From contig CM030359.1 in NCBI GenBank assembly GCA_017893485.1, positions 34,145,994 through 34,209,993 on the forward strand: a stretch of DNA of 64,000 nucleotides, given 5' to 3'. This DNA is from Hemerocallis citrina (taxonomy: Eukaryota > Streptophyta > Magnoliopsida > Asparagales > Asphodelaceae). The translations under genes were made by a program, and so were the position numbers. This document shows, one piece after another, positions 33,648-43,908 of this stretch (within the stretch, counting starts at the first letter, position 1; every line of letters starts with the position of its first letter). The notes beneath the pieces are model-generated. The model searched no databases. It saw only the letters and a list, made by a program, of their open reading frames with translations, and was not told the origin of the DNA.

Positions 33648-35220
33648 ATGTCGAACAAATCCGAATTTGTGCCTAAGGTGAACATTGCTGGTATGGCAGA
33701 TAAATTCTATGGTCAGCACTTCAAGCATTGGCAACAACGCATAAAGATCTGGTTGACCACCGTGGGACTGTTGGCTATTATAGAATCTGTTCAACCAGAG
33801 GAGCCCAAAGAGGATCCCAAAAGTGCTGAGCAAGTTGCTAAAATTGTTGAATGTGATGAACAAGACAAGACATGTCAAAGATGTATTTTGTTGGGTCTAT
33901 CCAACGTACTCTTCTGTGTATATAGTTATGGTTCCTCGATAGCTAAGGCACCATGGGAGGAACTTGACAAGTACAATACCCAGGACCTAGGTCTGGAAAA
34001 GTACTCCGTTGCCAACAGGGCCAGTCCTGAGTTTCCGGATCCAAGGCGAAAGACCTAAATAATTATATTTGGGTTCCTAATTACAATATAATTTTTTTAC
34101 GCGCAAAATACGTGTCTTTATTTACAATAGAAATACAAATTTGGGGCCCTAAAAGTGCAAAAAAAATAGGGGCCTGAGACGGCCGCCTTACCGGCCTTAA
34201 GGTGAGGGCTGGCCCTGGTTGCCAAGTTTATGAAATACTCCATGGTTAAAGGGAAATATTTTACAGAGCAGGTGCACGAGTTTCTGTTCATAATCCATGG
34301 ACTGCAGAATGCTGAAATGAGACTTCCTAAGAAGTTCAAATGAAACTTTTTGAGAAGTTTCAGGTTATGTCCATCATTGAGAAGTTTCCTCGGTCTTGGG
34401 AGGAATTCAGGATGTCTCTAAAGCTTTGTACGGGAAAATCACACTTGATAATCTTCTCATTGCGGTCGCGATAGAGGAAGAACACCGCAGTTAGAAACCT
34501 ATGACGCTTGTTGAGTTCCAGCCAAAAGTAAATGTGATGTTTACCCTTAAGAACGGGGTAATTTTTGATAACAATAACAAAAACAATGCTGAGTTTAAGG
34601 GATGTTCAAACGAAAATCAAGATCCAAAAGAAACCCAAAAACAAACCTTGATGGAATTGAGGGCAGGTTGGGCATTGAGCCAAGTATTGTCCTGCGAAGA
34701 AAAACAAAGTGCTGCAGGCCATCATTGATCCAACTCCACAAGTTAACATGGTGACAACTGTGGCTGGAACCAGTGGAGGGTATATTATTGTTAACCCTGA
34801 ATTATTATCTATTCATGATCCACGTGAGTGGTTGGTTGATACCGGGTCTAATGTTCGCATATATATGGAAAATCCGTGATGATGACTCTGCTGAGGTGTT
34901 AGGCATTGGACGCGTGAACCTGAAGTTCCCATCAGGTCGCATCCTTGTGCTGAATAAAGTACACCAGTTTCCTGCTGTGCGGCGGAATATTCTAAGTGGA
35001 TTTTTTCGGGTGAGAGAGGGTTATGAATTTAATTTCAAATGTAATTAAGCAGTGATCTTGCGGTATTTAACTTCTGTTGGAGAAGGCTACATGTTTGATG
35101 GCCTATTTTAAGCTCAGTATTGAGCACATCTTTAATAATCATGTTGTCGACAATATTTCTGGTTTTAATGAAAATTATGTTGTTTTGTTTTGAATTGAAT
35201 AATCTGATGTACGGCATGGT
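33648..35220 (+). pseudogene. Copia element 1 gag and protease
   Basis: The start is placed at the ATG at 33648. Residues such as MADKFYGQHFKHWQQRIKIW match the first conserved block of copia gag. Gag resumes after the MITE at 34226 and continues with KGKYFTEQVHEFLFIIHGLQ and FPRSWEEFRMSLKL. A degenerate knuckle region follows near 34690. Protease has WLVDTGSNVRIYM (about 34830-34870), with the catalytic DTG intact. The pre-integrase part (about 35080-35190) reads EGYMFDGLF in one frame. Stops and frameshifts near 34335, 34490, 34720 and 34870 break it. The hAT transposon cuts it at 35229. Confidence 0.75.
34016..34217. mobile_element. hAT-type MITE, 202 bp
   Basis: Terminal inverted repeats CAGGGCCAGTCC and GGGCTGGCCCTG bound the insertion. 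A perfect 8 bp duplication, GTTGCCAA, lies at 34008-34015 and 34218-34225. Eight-base duplications and CAGGG ends define hAT elements. There is no coding capacity. Removing it rejoins the copia gag reading frame. Confidence 0.92.
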
Positions 35221-35228
35221 AGGCTAGG

Positions 35229-35530
35229 TAGGGATGGCAAGTGGGCCGAGTCAACCGCCGACCAGCCCGCGACCCGCCCGTATAACCCGGCCAGCGAAAC
35301 GGCTGTTCGGGTTCGGGTCGAACCCGTGAACAGTAACGGGTCGATCCGGGTCACCAAAATACCGAATCGAACCCGCCGAACCCGACCCGCGAACCTGTTA
35401 AAATCACCCCAACCCGCCCCCAACCCGAGGGTCGACCCGCGGGTTGCGAACCGTTTGACCCGAACGGGTCAAACGTTCGACCCGCCAAGGGCCGACCGTT
35501 GACCCGCGGGTTGGCGTGCCGTTGGGTTGG
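35229..35530. repeat. Left subterminal ACCCG/CGGGT array of the hAT
   Basis: About 300 bases are packed with ACCCG and CGGGT pentamers on both strands (for example ACCCGACCCGCGAACC and CGGGTTCGGGTCGAACCCG), in sharp contrast to the AT-rich interior. Ac-type transposases bind clustered subterminal motifs, so these are candidate binding sites. Confidence 0.75.
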
Positions 35531-35619
35531 GCACTGTACACCAGAGACAACAGCAACGGCACTTAGAGCCGTTTTGTTGTTTTTTTTTAGTTTTTTTAGT
35601 TTTTTCTTATTGTTAACCC

Positions 35620-35627
35620 TATAAATA
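35620..35627 (+). promoter_or_regulatory. TATA box of the hAT transposase gene
   Basis: TATAAATA in CCCTATAAATACTCCCC lies about 515 bases before the transposase ATG. The leader between them is T-rich and could hold an intron (a possible donor CGGTGAAC near 35950). Confidence 0.5.
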
Positions 35628-36137
35628 CTCCCCAAAATCCCATAAAAAAAAAATCACACCTTACTCTCTTACTCTCTCTACTATTATTACTCATTTCTAA
35701 GCAATTTGTGAACAATTGAAGTATTGAACAAACAAGTGTTCAAGGCATATACACGATCAAATTTCGATCGTATCGAAATCAAAATTCAACAACGTCTTCA
35801 ACTCCTCAACTCTCGTCCAACTCCAATTGATGAAGTCTTCAACTCTCCTACAAGCTCTCCTCAACTCTTCAATTCCGGATTTGAGGATTTCTACTTCTAC
35901 TTCTATTCTTATTTTCAGGGATTTTTTTTTATATACGCGTATCCACGGTGAACGGTATCAAAATTTCATGCCTCTCTTCTTCTTATTTTATTTTTGTTGT
36001 AGTTATAATTTTCCGTATCTTAACCGTTTGTTTGTTTTTTTATCTTCTCTATCTCAACCCTCTTGTTTTCTAGATTTTTTTTTGTAACTCATCGCTCCTA
36101 CATTGTGTAGTTTTTTTTTTACATACATTACTACATT

Positions 36138-38285
36138 ATGTCTAGATCACGCGGTAGCGGTCGTAGCCAAAGTGGGAAAGATTCCACTGGCACTTCCCGT
36201 AGGCCACCAATTGTCACAATTAGTGAGCCCGCCGAAGAGTTCTATGATCCTCCTACCCAACAATGAGGTACACACAATGAGTTTGTAAGAGACATACAAT
36301 TAGAAGAAGAAGAACAACAACAACCAACCGAAACAACACAACCCCGTAGTGGTAGGAAAAGTAGAGGGGAAAGTAGTGATTGGCATAAATTTTACGATTT
36401 TATCCCGGACGAAGAAACTCTGGGTATAGGTTTGAAAGTTTGTAAAACATGTTATAAGGCATACAAGTTCAAGAAGGGTGATGGCACCGGTACAATTAGT
36501 AGACACATCCAAAATAACCATAAAGACCTTCTTGTTGACCTACCCGGCCAACAAAAAATCCACCCTAGGACCGGTCTAGTTGATAGCCACCCTTATGATC
36601 CCGATCTTGTTCATCGAGAAATGGTCCGATTAGTAATAAAGGAAGAGTTACCATTTTCCTATCCCGAGAGTAGGAACTTGGAAAATTTTAATCAAACGGC
36701 CTTAAACCCTCATTTTAGAAGAATCCCTATAAATACTTGCAAATCGGATTGTTTTAAAGTGTACAATGAAGGATATTTTGATTGCAATTTTATGAAGTTT
36801 AACTTGTAGAGTTAGTTTAATTTCGGATTGTTGGACGGGTGTCAAAAATATTTCAATGATGGGAATAACATGTCATTAGATCGACAATGATTGGATTCTT
36901 CAAAAAAGAATCATCCCACTTGCCGCGTTGCCCAACCCCATAATGGCGCTGAAATAGCAAACCGTATTTTAGAAATTTGTGATGTTTTTTATATTCGCGA
37001 TAAAATTATGTGTATTAGTTTTGATAATGCATCTAACAACAATGCATCAATTAGTACTTTAAAATCCGCATTAAACCCTCCATCTGACATTATTTTTCAT
37101 GTTAGATGTGCATGTCATATTTTAAATTTATGTGTTCAAAATGCATTAAAAACAGCCGATCCATATATACTTAAAATTAGAAATTGTGTACATTTTATTG
37201 CATTAAGTCCCAGCGTATTTCAAGAATGGAAAAATTGGTGTAGGATTTCAAATGTACCTTTTAGAAGATCTACAAAGGATGTTAATCATCGATGGAACTC
37301 TAATTTTGATTTACTACATATTGTTACCCAATATAAAGTAGTTGTAAATAATTTTTGTATCGCAAAAAAAATGCCAAATTTTGAAATGACTCCCACTGAT
37401 TGGTTTTATGCCGAATCTTTGTTGAAATTTTTAGAACCTTTTAAAACCGCAGCTTTAAAATTTTCAAAATCATATGAATCTACTTCTAGTAGCATTTTTA
37501 TTTCAATAGTTACTATGATGAAAACATTTAACGAAATGTTAAATGATGCTTTTGTTGGTGATATTGTAAAACCTACATACAAAAAAATTTTGAATTATTT
37601 TAATCCTCCTCCTATATTGTTTTGTGTTGCTACCGTTATGGATCCTCGTATCAAATTAGAAGGTACGAAGAGTTTGATTGAAATAATTTTTGTATTACTT
37701 GAGAAAAATGTAGAAATAGAAATTGATTGCGCTTCTTTTTTAATTAAATTTGAATCTACATTAAATAACTTGTATGATTATTACGATACATCTTTTGCTT
37801 CTAGTAGTAGAACTTCTGTAGTTAGTTCTTCTTCTGCTACTTCCAAAGGTAAGGGTAAGAGTAAATTTGATGATAGAACATTTAATTTACTTGCACAAAT
37901 TCAATCAAAAAAACCTAGGACTAATCAACCAAATGAATTACATTGGTATAATCAACAAGATTCTTAGTCTTTTACTTCTTCACTAGATATTTTACAATGG
38001 TGGAAAGACCGTGAACACACTTATAGTATTCTTAAATATATGGCTAAAGATCTACTAACTCCTCCTGTCGCTACAGTTATTTCTGAAAGTGCATTTTCTT
38101 CAAGTGGCAGGGTTCTAACTGATTATAGGAATCGCTTGAAGTCCGACTCGTTAGAGATGCTCGTTTGCACAGAAGACTGGCTGAAGGCTAAAGATAGGAT
38201 ACAAGGAAAGTATTATCTACGTCCACAAGTGGGAGCAACTCGCCGGAAGAACAACAACAACAACAACAATAGCAACCAAAATTAA
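36138..38285 (+). pseudogene. hAT transposase (BED finger, catalytic core, dimerisation domain)
   Basis: The transposase excises and reinserts the element. The ATG at 36138 opens a Ser/Arg-rich N-terminus. A BED zinc finger follows at about 36430-36530: C-T-C-Y, then GTGTISRHIQNNH. LPFSYPESRN lies near 36650. The catalytic domain (36891-37967) contains ISFDNASNN, then CACHILNLCVQ, and the WNSNFDLL block. The C-terminal dimerisation region (about 37985-38200) has LDILQWWK, LLTPPVATVISESAFSSSGR and DWLKAKDR. The frame is conserved throughout, but in-frame stops occur at 36264, 36807, 36813, 36888 and 37965, and the segment around 36830-36900 needs frame changes. A short Asn-codon run (AAC)n closes the gene. 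Confidence 0.9.
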
Positions 38286-38644
38286 GAATTCAAGACCAAC
38301 AACAACAAGTCAACAACAACAAATTGAAGGCCATCAACTTGAAGACAATTGTAAATCAGTAAATAGATAAAAAAAAAATTGTATTAAATCTTTGCTTGTT
38401 ATTTCAAATTAGAAAAATTGAAGTAAATTGAAATTGTATATAAGAAATATGTTAGTGTATAAAACAAATTTGTGAATTCTTTATTTCTTATTAGAAATTG
38501 TGAAACTTGTATAACTTGAAATCATATGAATAATATTTCAATATTTTTTAGCAATTTCACTCTTTCAATCTTATTATTATTATTATGATTTTTAATGTTT
38601 ATTATTATTATTATTATTTAAGTTAAAAAATAATAATAACCTAT

Positions 38645-38852
38645 CTAAACGGGCCAACCTGCGACCCGACCCGATCCGACCCGGGTTGGACCCGCAAGGG
38701 TTCACGGGTTGGGCGGGTCACCATTTCCACTTTTCGACCCGGTCCGGCCCGGCCCGGTTAAGCCACCAACCCGACCCGAACCCGCCCAAGTCAACATCCA
38801 ACCCGGGCAGGTCCGGTCCGGCTCGGCCCGTTCGACCCGAATGCCATCCATA
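38645..38852. repeat. Right subterminal ACCCG/CGGGT array of the hAT
   Basis: This is dense in ACCCG and CCCGG variants, mirroring the left array, and ends at the right terminal repeat. An AT-rich stretch with (TTA)n microsatellites (38566-38635) precedes it. Confidence 0.75.
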
Positions 38853-38860
38853 AGGCTAGG

Positions 38861-39130
38861 TAATATTAATTTTAATTCTATGAAAAGAACGATGAATTTG
38901 AATATGATGCGTAAGTATTCCATTAAATCTGGAAAGATATGTCAAATTTGTCTACAAGCTAAACAACCTAGAAGACCTATAAGAATTTAATTGCATGTTA
39001 ACTAGGGATCGTAGAAAATATTTTGTAACATTTATAGACGATATCAATAAATACTGATATGTTTATTGATTAAAAATTAAGATGAGGCACTTAATAAATT
39101 CAAAATCTTTAAAGAAAAAACATAAACTAG
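38861..39130 (+). pseudogene. Copia element 1 integrase start
   Basis: Resuming after the hAT, one frame reads a copia pre-integrase zinc-finger region: NINFNSMKRTMNLNMM followed by GKICQICLQAKQPRR (about 38870-38985). Then comes integrase sequence of the FVTFIDD-(Y) type in a broken frame near 39030, and a DEALNKFKIFK-like end near 39105. Stops are frequent, and coding resemblance fades after 39130. Confidence 0.7.
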
Positions 39131-40244
39131 TGTTACCCCTTTGCAAATTGCACTGTCTAAAATAGTTTTGAGTGACTCATAAAATTATATAGAACTCCCA
39201 AAAAATGTGAAAGAATTGGAATAAACTTATGAATATCATTCCTACCGTAATTACTGAAATCTTCATTATTATCCTCACATAAGCAGATAATTTAGGAAAT
39301 CACTGTCAAACCATAATTTTATATAATTGAATATTACTAAAGCTGTTTTTTTTTCGGGGGGAGGGATTGAAGTTTTTATTTTGTTCTAGTTTTTTAATAA
39401 TAAATCATACGTAGTGCACGTGTTAGTTAAATATGAATCCCTACTTCTCCTCTCATTTCTCTATTTCAAAATAGAGAAAGGAGAGAAGGGTGGACTCACT
39501 CTCCTAATAGTATAAGATATAGATATAATTAGAATAGATTATAATTTTATTTATATTATAGATTCCAAACTTATACAGAAATCCCTAGTGTACCCTTGGC
39601 AAATATTGCACAAACTTATATAAAATAATATAATATAATATAATATAATATGTAGTATAACCTGTGCAATACTGCACATAATTTTTTTAAAAAATAAGAA
39701 AATAATAAAACTTTTAATAAAAAAATCATATAATAACATCTATATAATAATGAAGATTCCAATTCCAATTTAGATGGAGTGAGAGTAGGGAGTTATTTCC
39801 TGCATTTGCACATCTCTTTTTATTTTAAAAAGGAAAAATGAAAAAATTCTACACAAAAGTGGTTTAGCATAATATATTGTATTAATTCCAATTTTTTAAT
39901 TATTTTTCAGATTTCTAATTAAATATTCCATATTTAATAATAATTTTTGAAATTTTAATTTTAATTTCCTAATTTTAAATTATTTTCTGTGAAATTTATT
40001 GATTCATCGAGCTGGTGCGATTTTTGAAGTGATCTGGATCGTCCATCGAGCCTTTGCTCGCCCGCTGAGTGGAATAAGGTGTCAGGATGATGTTGTGACG
40101 TGGCGTGACCGGGACATTGATCACATGATGGGCTCGCCTGTTGAGTGAATTGGACATGCGTGATTGAGTGCGACGTGGCGCGATCGAGAGCCTCGATTAC
40201 GCACGTCTTCGCGCATCTAGATGATTGGACGGTCAAAAATTAAG
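39131..40244. other. AT-rich interval, no gene; contains a 42-base hairpin
   Basis: No coding frame is trusted. It holds an imperfect hairpin at 39447-39488 (arms CTCATTTCTCTATTT and AAATAGAGAAAGGAG) that recurs near-perfectly at 43342 and 43545, and a pentamer-like TAATA repeat (about 39628-39652). A GC-richer stretch (39990-40244) has GACGTGGCG twice and ends at the copia element 2 target site. Confidence 0.5.
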
Positions 40245-40249
40245 CGAAG

Positions 40250-40970
40250 TGTTGGGTTTATGTCTTGCATACGAGATTGGATAAGAAGACGATAAGACGA
40301 TGGAGAGACAAAGGCGATTGGAAATGGAGTGGAGGCAAAAGATAGTCAGCAGAAGGCAACAGTGGGGTTGCGGTCGACTGGACCTTGGGGTCGGTCGACC
40401 GCTCTACTGCAGCGAGACTGCTCTCGGGTGGACTTCAGAAGGTTGCGGTCGACCGTACCTTGGGGGTAGGTCGACCGGTCGCGGCGCTGATGGATATTTG
40501 GGTCGGGTCTTGGTAATTCGTGAGAAGCCCAACTTGCTCTTCAAGTTAGATCGTGTGGCTCCTATCGTAGAGTATCTCTTATGTACTATCCAATGGCTAT
40601 TGTAACAAGATATCAACTTAGGGTTTGTCTCTAGATCTATATAAACAATTGTAACGGCTCATAGATCCATGATGATTCTATTTATGCCGAATAGAAGAAG
40701 AGAGTACTTCATCAGAGAGGGTGAGAGAGTTCTCCATTGTAAGCAACGTCAAGTTCCATTAGGCTTGAGAGAGGGTCGTGGTGAGAATTGTAATATTCTT
40801 GTATCTTCTCTAGTTGAATAATATCTCGGTTCTTCCTCCCCGGATTAAGGCGAAAGCCCCAACCGGGACAACCCCTGTGTATTTTGTGTGTTTGGTGTGA
40901 TCTAGTCTTGCTTGGTGGTTTTGTGTTGATTGTTTCAAACACTCAACAAGATCCTCATAATTTCCTAACA
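40250..40970 (+). repeat. 5' LTR of copia element 2
   Basis: 721 bases. It contains repeated GGTCGACCG-type palindromes near 40395 and 40445-40480, and is followed by the PBS. Compared with the 3' LTR it lacks about 30 bases near 40405-40415, and it differs at scattered sites. Confidence 0.95.
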
Positions 40971-40972
40971 AG

Positions 40973-40990
40973 TGGTATCAGAGCAATCAG
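40973..40990 (+). other. PBS of copia element 2 (initiator-Met tRNA type)
   Basis: TGGTATCAGAGCAATCAG starts two bases after the LTR end. The first twelve bases match the complement of the plant initiator-Met tRNA 3' end used by most copia elements. Confidence 0.9.
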
Positions 40991-41020
40991 GATTTGTGGG
41001 TTTGTTCAGGTTCCTTGGAG

Positions 41021-42165
41021 ATGGCAGATCAAAAGACGAAGATCAAGCGGTTTGACGGTAAGATTAACTTCAATCTATGGAAGGTGGACATGTATGATGA
41101 TTTGGTTCAGAAGGACTTGCACCTTTCCCTAGAAGAGAAGAAGCCAACCGACATGTAGCAAGAGAAGTGGGATGAGATTTGTTTGAAGGCCTTGAGTTTA
41201 ATCCGATTGCAGTTGGCGGACAAAGTCAAGTGTAATATCCTTGAGGAGAAAAGTGCGGCGAGTCTATGGGCGAGACTCAAAACTGACTACTCAGGATCGT
41301 CGTTGCTAGATCGGATGTATTGAAAAAGGAAGCTATTTAGGTTCTCAATGAAGGAAGGTACCCATCTTCAAGATCATATTGTGGAGTTCAATAAAGTAAT
41401 ATTTGAACTGAAGGCGATTACGCTAATGATCTTAGCGAAGAGGATAAAGCTTTCAACTTGATTTATTCACTACCAACTTCTTATGATCACTTGATAACTA
41501 CCATGCTATATGGGAAATCGGCCAAGGAGATACTTACTGTAGCCTGGGTGATTAAGGGTCTGAAGGAAGATGAACTGAGAAAGGAGACTCATAAAGGAGG
41601 GTCTATTTCTTCATGGTGTTTTGCGGTGAATGGTGATACTTCAATTGGAAGGGATGCGGCACACAAGGGTAAGATTTGTTGCCATTACTGTAAAGGAGTT
41701 GGGCATGACTGTCACAAGTGGTTGAGTCAGAAGAGTGCTACTAAAGAAGGGGAACAAGCCCATATAGTCAGCACAACTGAGTCAAGGAATAATGTTGACT
41801 GTTGTCTTCTTGTTTCAAGTTCTTCAGATGTGGATTCAAGTTGGTATCTTGATTCGGGAAGTTCTTCTCATATTTGCTCTGAGAGAGAGATGTTCTCTAC
41901 TTACAAATCATCAACATGCCGTAGTGTAAGAACGGAGAGTGGTGAGATTTGTGAAGTGGTGGGTGAAGGAACTGTTGAGTTGGAGACGCCAGATGGTAAA
42001 GGGTTCACACTAGAAGAGGTCATGCGTATTCCTTCGATACAGAAGAATCTTATATCCTTAGGTACTCTTGATGCTCGTGGCTGTAGGTACACAGCTCGAG
42101 GTGAAGTTTTGACAGTTTGGGATAGTCGTCGTAAGGTAATGAAGGGTAAGAGGGGGATTGGGTAG
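41021..42165 (+). pseudogene. Copia element 2 gag and protease
   Basis: The ATG at 41021 follows the PBS by about 30 bases. Gag has KRFDGKINFNLWKVDMYD and LSLIRLQLADKV, then LWARLKTDY. After a frameshift near 41410 it continues with LPTSYDHLITTMLYGK. The zinc knuckle near 41675 is degenerate: CHYCKGVGHDCHKW lacks the final Cys in the right place. Protease reads SWYLDSGSSSHIC (about 41840), with the catalytic Asp present. It continues to a VMRIPSIQKNLISLGTLD block (about 42020), the usual protease end. In-frame stops occur at 41156 and near 41322. After 42165 only short broken stretches remain before the PPT. Confidence 0.88.
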
Positions 42166-42530
42166 GGTCAGCAGAATCTCTACCAGCTTTGTGGGAGCAA
42201 AAAAACTCGGCCAAGTGTATGGAAGCCCATTGTTCCTAAAGCATTATCTAGTAAGCCATCACTAGAATTACCAATGCAAGACTGCAACGTTCGAATACCA
42301 TTGTAAGGTGGAGAAAGACTTGAAGTATGTGGAGTTCGTGTGGAGGGTGGCACCTCCATGATTACACCTACATGGGTGTGCCCTTGAGAGGGGCATACAG
42401 CTGGAGAAAAACAGGTGGAGGTTTGTTCAAACTAACAGGAGAAGCCATTGAAACATGTTGTTTACAAAGCGGAGAAGAAAGATCTAGAAGAGTTTTAAAT
42501 CACACAGGTATGGATTCATGCATATGCAAT

Positions 42531-42543
42531 CCAAGGTGGAGAT
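42531..42543 (+). other. Polypurine tract of copia element 2
   Basis: AAGGTGGAGAT lies directly before the 3' LTR, matching the usual copia PPT. Confidence 0.8.
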
Positions 42544-43284
42544 TGTTGGGTTTATGTCTTGCATAATAGATTGAATAAGAAGACGATAAGACGATGGAGA
42601 GACAAAGGCGATTGGAAATGGAGTGGAGGCCAGAGACAGTCAGCAGAAGGCAACAATGGGGTTGCGGTTGACTGGACCTTGGGGTCGGTCGACCACTCTA
42701 CTACAGCGAGACAGAGGTCAACTGCGCGGTCGACCGGTTTGCTCTCGGGTGGACTTCAGAAGGTTACGGTCGACCGTACCTTGGGGGTAGGTCGACCAGT
42801 CGCGGCGCTGATGGATATTTGGGTCGGGTCTTGGTGATTCGTGAGAAGCCCAACTTGCTCTTCAATTTAGATCGTGTGGCTCCTATCCTAGGGTTATCTC
42901 TTATGTACTATCTAATGGCTATTGTAACAAGATATCAACTTAGGGTTTGTCTCTAGATCTATATAAACAATTGTAATGGCTCATAGATCCATGATGATTC
43001 TATTTGTGCCGAATAGAAGCAGAGAGTACTTCATTTGAGAGGGTGAGAGAGTTCTCCATTGTAAGCAGCATCAAGTTCCATTAGGCTTGAAAGAGGGTCG
43101 GGGTGAGAATTATAATATTCTAGTATCTTTTCTAGTTGAATAATATCTCGGTTCTTCCTCTCCCGAATTAAGGCGAAAGCCCCAACCGGGACAACTCTTG
43201 TGTGTTTTGTGTGATCTAGTCTTGCTTGGTGGTTTTGTGTTGATTGTGTCAAAGACTCAACAAGATCCTCATAATTTCCTAACA
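42544..43284 (+). repeat. 3' LTR of copia element 2
   Basis: 741 bases, collinear with 40250-40970. It retains an extra GGTCGACCGGTT segment near 42730 that is absent from the 5' LTR. Confidence 0.95.
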
Positions 43285-43404
43285 CGAAGGTGATGGCTGA
43301 GTGTGTGCACATGTTAAGGTATGTGTGAATTCCTACTTTTGCTCTCATTTCTCTATTTCAAAATAGAGAAATGAGAGAGAGAGTACATTCCCTCTCCTAT
43401 TAGC

Positions 43405-43479
<75 letters not shown>

Positions 43480-43607
43480 TCCTAACACGAAGGTGATGGC
43501 TGAGTGTGTGCACATGTTAAGGTATGTGTGAATTCCTACTTTTGCTCTCATTTCTCTATTTCAAAATAGAGAAATGAGAGAGAAAGTACATTCCCTCTCC
43601 TATTAGC

Positions 43608-43640
<33 letters not shown>
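43273..43640. repeat. Tandem duplication of about 203 bp with (TA)n tracts
   Basis: AATTTCCTAACACGAAGGTG begins at 43273 and again at 43476. Each unit holds the last 12 bases of the copia LTR, its target duplication, a perfect hairpin (17-base arms, two-base loop) at 43342-43377 and 43545-43580, CCCTCTCCTATTAGCATTA, and a (TA)n tract (about 43408-43473 and 43609-43640). The duplication therefore happened after the copia insertion. Confidence 0.9.
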
Positions 43641-43642
<2 letters not shown>

Positions 43643-43880
43643 AAAATGCTCAGTTGAAAACGGGTTTGTTTTCACGGGTTGGAAAACACGAATCTGGGCC
43701 ATCGGATCGATCATGATCGCGATCAGCGGCTCAGATCGAGCCCGCCCATCACCCTATATGACTAAAGTGGCGGAGGGTTATTTTGGGAATTTCGTCCCAA
43801 ATAACTCTTCGCCTGATTCGTTTTGAAAAAAAATATAACCTAGGCCGTTGTTGGGAACAACGGCCTAGGCAATAAAATTT
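43641..43880. other. Interval without gene; perfect 14-bp-arm hairpin
   Basis: A hairpin at 43839-43869 has arms CCTAGGCCGTTGTT and AACAACGGCCTAGG with loop GGG. Upstream text (GGGCCATCGGATCGATCATG and similar) is GC-rich and recalls the region upstream of the Tat-1 antisense gene, but I see no clear alignment. Confidence 0.6.
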
Positions 43881-43908
43881 CTATAAAATCAGTGGGGGCA
43901 AACTGAGG

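Larger units (their letters stand above)
35229..38852 (+). mobile_element. hAT transposon (Ac/Tam3 type), 3.6 kb
   Basis: The ends TAGGGATGGC and GCCATCCATA are imperfect inverted repeats close to the Ac terminus TAGGGATG. A perfect 8 bp duplication, AGGCTAGG, lies at 35221-35228 and 38853-38860. The element has GC-rich subterminal repeat arrays, a TATA box and one hAT transposase gene. It lies in the copia element 1 sequence, which continues on both sides. Confidence 0.93.
27300..39130 (+). mobile_element. Copia element 1, in four fragments split by three later insertions
   Basis: Removing the insertions joins 27300-27506, 33526-34007, 34226-35220 and 38861-39130 into one plus-strand Ty1/copia order: leader, gag, protease, pre-integrase and integrase start. 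The insertions are LINE-2, a hAT MITE and a hAT transposon, each flanked by duplicated target sequence that belongs to the copia element. RT, RNase H and both LTRs are not recognisable. The element is an old fragment. Confidence 0.75.
40250..43284 (+). mobile_element. Copia element 2, structurally complete but lacking RT and integrase
   Basis: LTRs lie at 40250-40970 and 42544-43284, with TGTTGGG and CCTAACA ends. The PBS TGGTATCAGAGC starts two bases after the left LTR, and a PPT lies before the right one. The target duplication CGAAG at 40245-40249 and 43285-43289 is perfect. The internal part is only 1.57 kb and codes for gag and protease remnants, so this is a non-autonomous deletion derivative. 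Confidence 0.95.

Noticed and set aside
43408..43473. Tyr/Ile repeat peptide across the TA tract
   Set aside because: It is a microsatellite read as protein; the same holds for the frames at 51892-52205.
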